Below, one piece after another: positions 63,967 through 64,000 of a stretch of DNA of 64,000 nucleotides. Under the pieces are notes generated by a model. The model worked only from the letters and a program-made list of their open reading frames with translations. It did not search any database and was not told where the DNA came from. Position 1 is the first letter of the stretch; the number at the start of each line of letters is the position of its first letter. The translations under genes and the position numbers were made by a program. Source of the stretch: Nostoc sp. NMS8 (GTDB taxonomy: Bacteria > Cyanobacteriota > Cyanobacteriia > Cyanobacteriales > Nostocaceae); the NCBI RefSeq assembly GCF_017115045.1, contig NZ_JABXKK010000050.1, forward strand, positions 1 through 64,000, written 5' to 3'.

Positions 63967-64000
63967 ATGCTTGGGGTAATATTTGATCTAGATGGAACTC
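63967..64000 (+). CDS. HAD-superfamily hydrolase, N-terminal fragment at window end
   Basis: Eleven codons are seen, MLGVIFDLDGT, the DxDGT motif I of a HAD phosphatase. TTTTAGGAGTTATAT provides a ribosome site 8 bases upstream. The gene runs off the window. Confidence 0.8.
   Translation, partial: MLGVIFDLDGT

Overview
The window is chromosomal DNA from a filamentous, probably heterocyst-forming, phycoerythrin-containing cyanobacterium of the Nostoc type. The evidence is: many copies of the HIP1 palindrome GCGATCGC; C-phycoerythrin genes cpeB/cpeA with their bilin lyases; CrtR-type carotenoid hydroxylase; KGK, DUF2227 and Uma2 proteins; STAND/WD40 and Ser/Thr-kinase signalling genes; and a heavy load of short dispersed palindromic repeats. 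This is read by eye, without database searches.

Layout. 0-1.9 kb: a glutamate-receptor-like channel gene, split by an IS630-type element whose removal would restore the reading frame exactly. 2-5.2 kb: mazG, a DUF2227 membrane protein, tRNA-Val(UAC), an alpha/beta hydrolase and a nuclease-like protein. 5.3-11.2 kb: a two-gene NTPase signalling locus, made of a KAP/AAA-like ATPase followed by a giant TPR-STAND-WD40 protein. The WD40 end of the second gene is broken by the same 2-bp insertion carried in three consecutive repeats. 11.4-13.6 kb: leuC-leuD. 13.7-18.1 kb: Ser/Thr kinase with SH3 domain, a small conserved protein and a pseudouridine synthase. 18.3-22 kb: a conflict-like island with a membrane-anchored DUF4041/GIY-YIG protein and two adjacent proteins that look like effector-associated-domain fusions (one to an FGE/C-lectin fold, one to trypsin). 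23-29.4 kb: an organosulfur gene cluster (two sulfonate-type lipoprotein binding proteins, SsuD-like monooxygenase, cysteine-dioxygenase-like cupin, class II aldolase, nitroreductase) with an IscB remnant in the middle. 29.5-41.6 kb: housekeeping and single genes (retropepsin-like protease, nucleoside phosphorylase, cobL, phosphoesterase, lipid kinase, sterol-desaturase-like enzyme, crtR, response regulator, Uma2). 42-47.5 kb: sensor kinase, hemC, glgA. 47.8-56.8 kb: the phycoerythrin region (cpeY, cpeF, cpeZ, cpeA, cpeB, a 56-aa nblA-like gene, a CpeS/CpeU-type lyase coupled to a predicted HEXXH metalloprotein, and a CpcG-type linker). 57-64 kb: RluD-like synthase, Uma2, DUF952, a HAD gene killed by one nonsense codon, KGK protein, thioredoxin-NHL protein, and two further HAD genes.

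How the genes work together. The phycoerythrin region is the clearest functional unit: apoproteins (CpeA/B), bilin attachment (CpeY, CpeZ, CpeF, S/U-type lyase), a rod-core linker, and a degradation adaptor (NblA-like). Tetrapyrrole supply is touched on by hemC and cobL. The sulfur cluster pairs an FMNH2-dependent monooxygenase with a likely flavin reductase and a thiol dioxygenase, but lacks the ABC ATPase and permease. At least four families of small inverted-repeat elements are present (TIR starting near AGAGGATGTTTGAAAAG in three copies; ACGGTGTACACATAA; a 211-bp multi-hairpin element; a 100-bp element). Their palindromic core, or a similar repeat, has also entered two coding sequences in frame.
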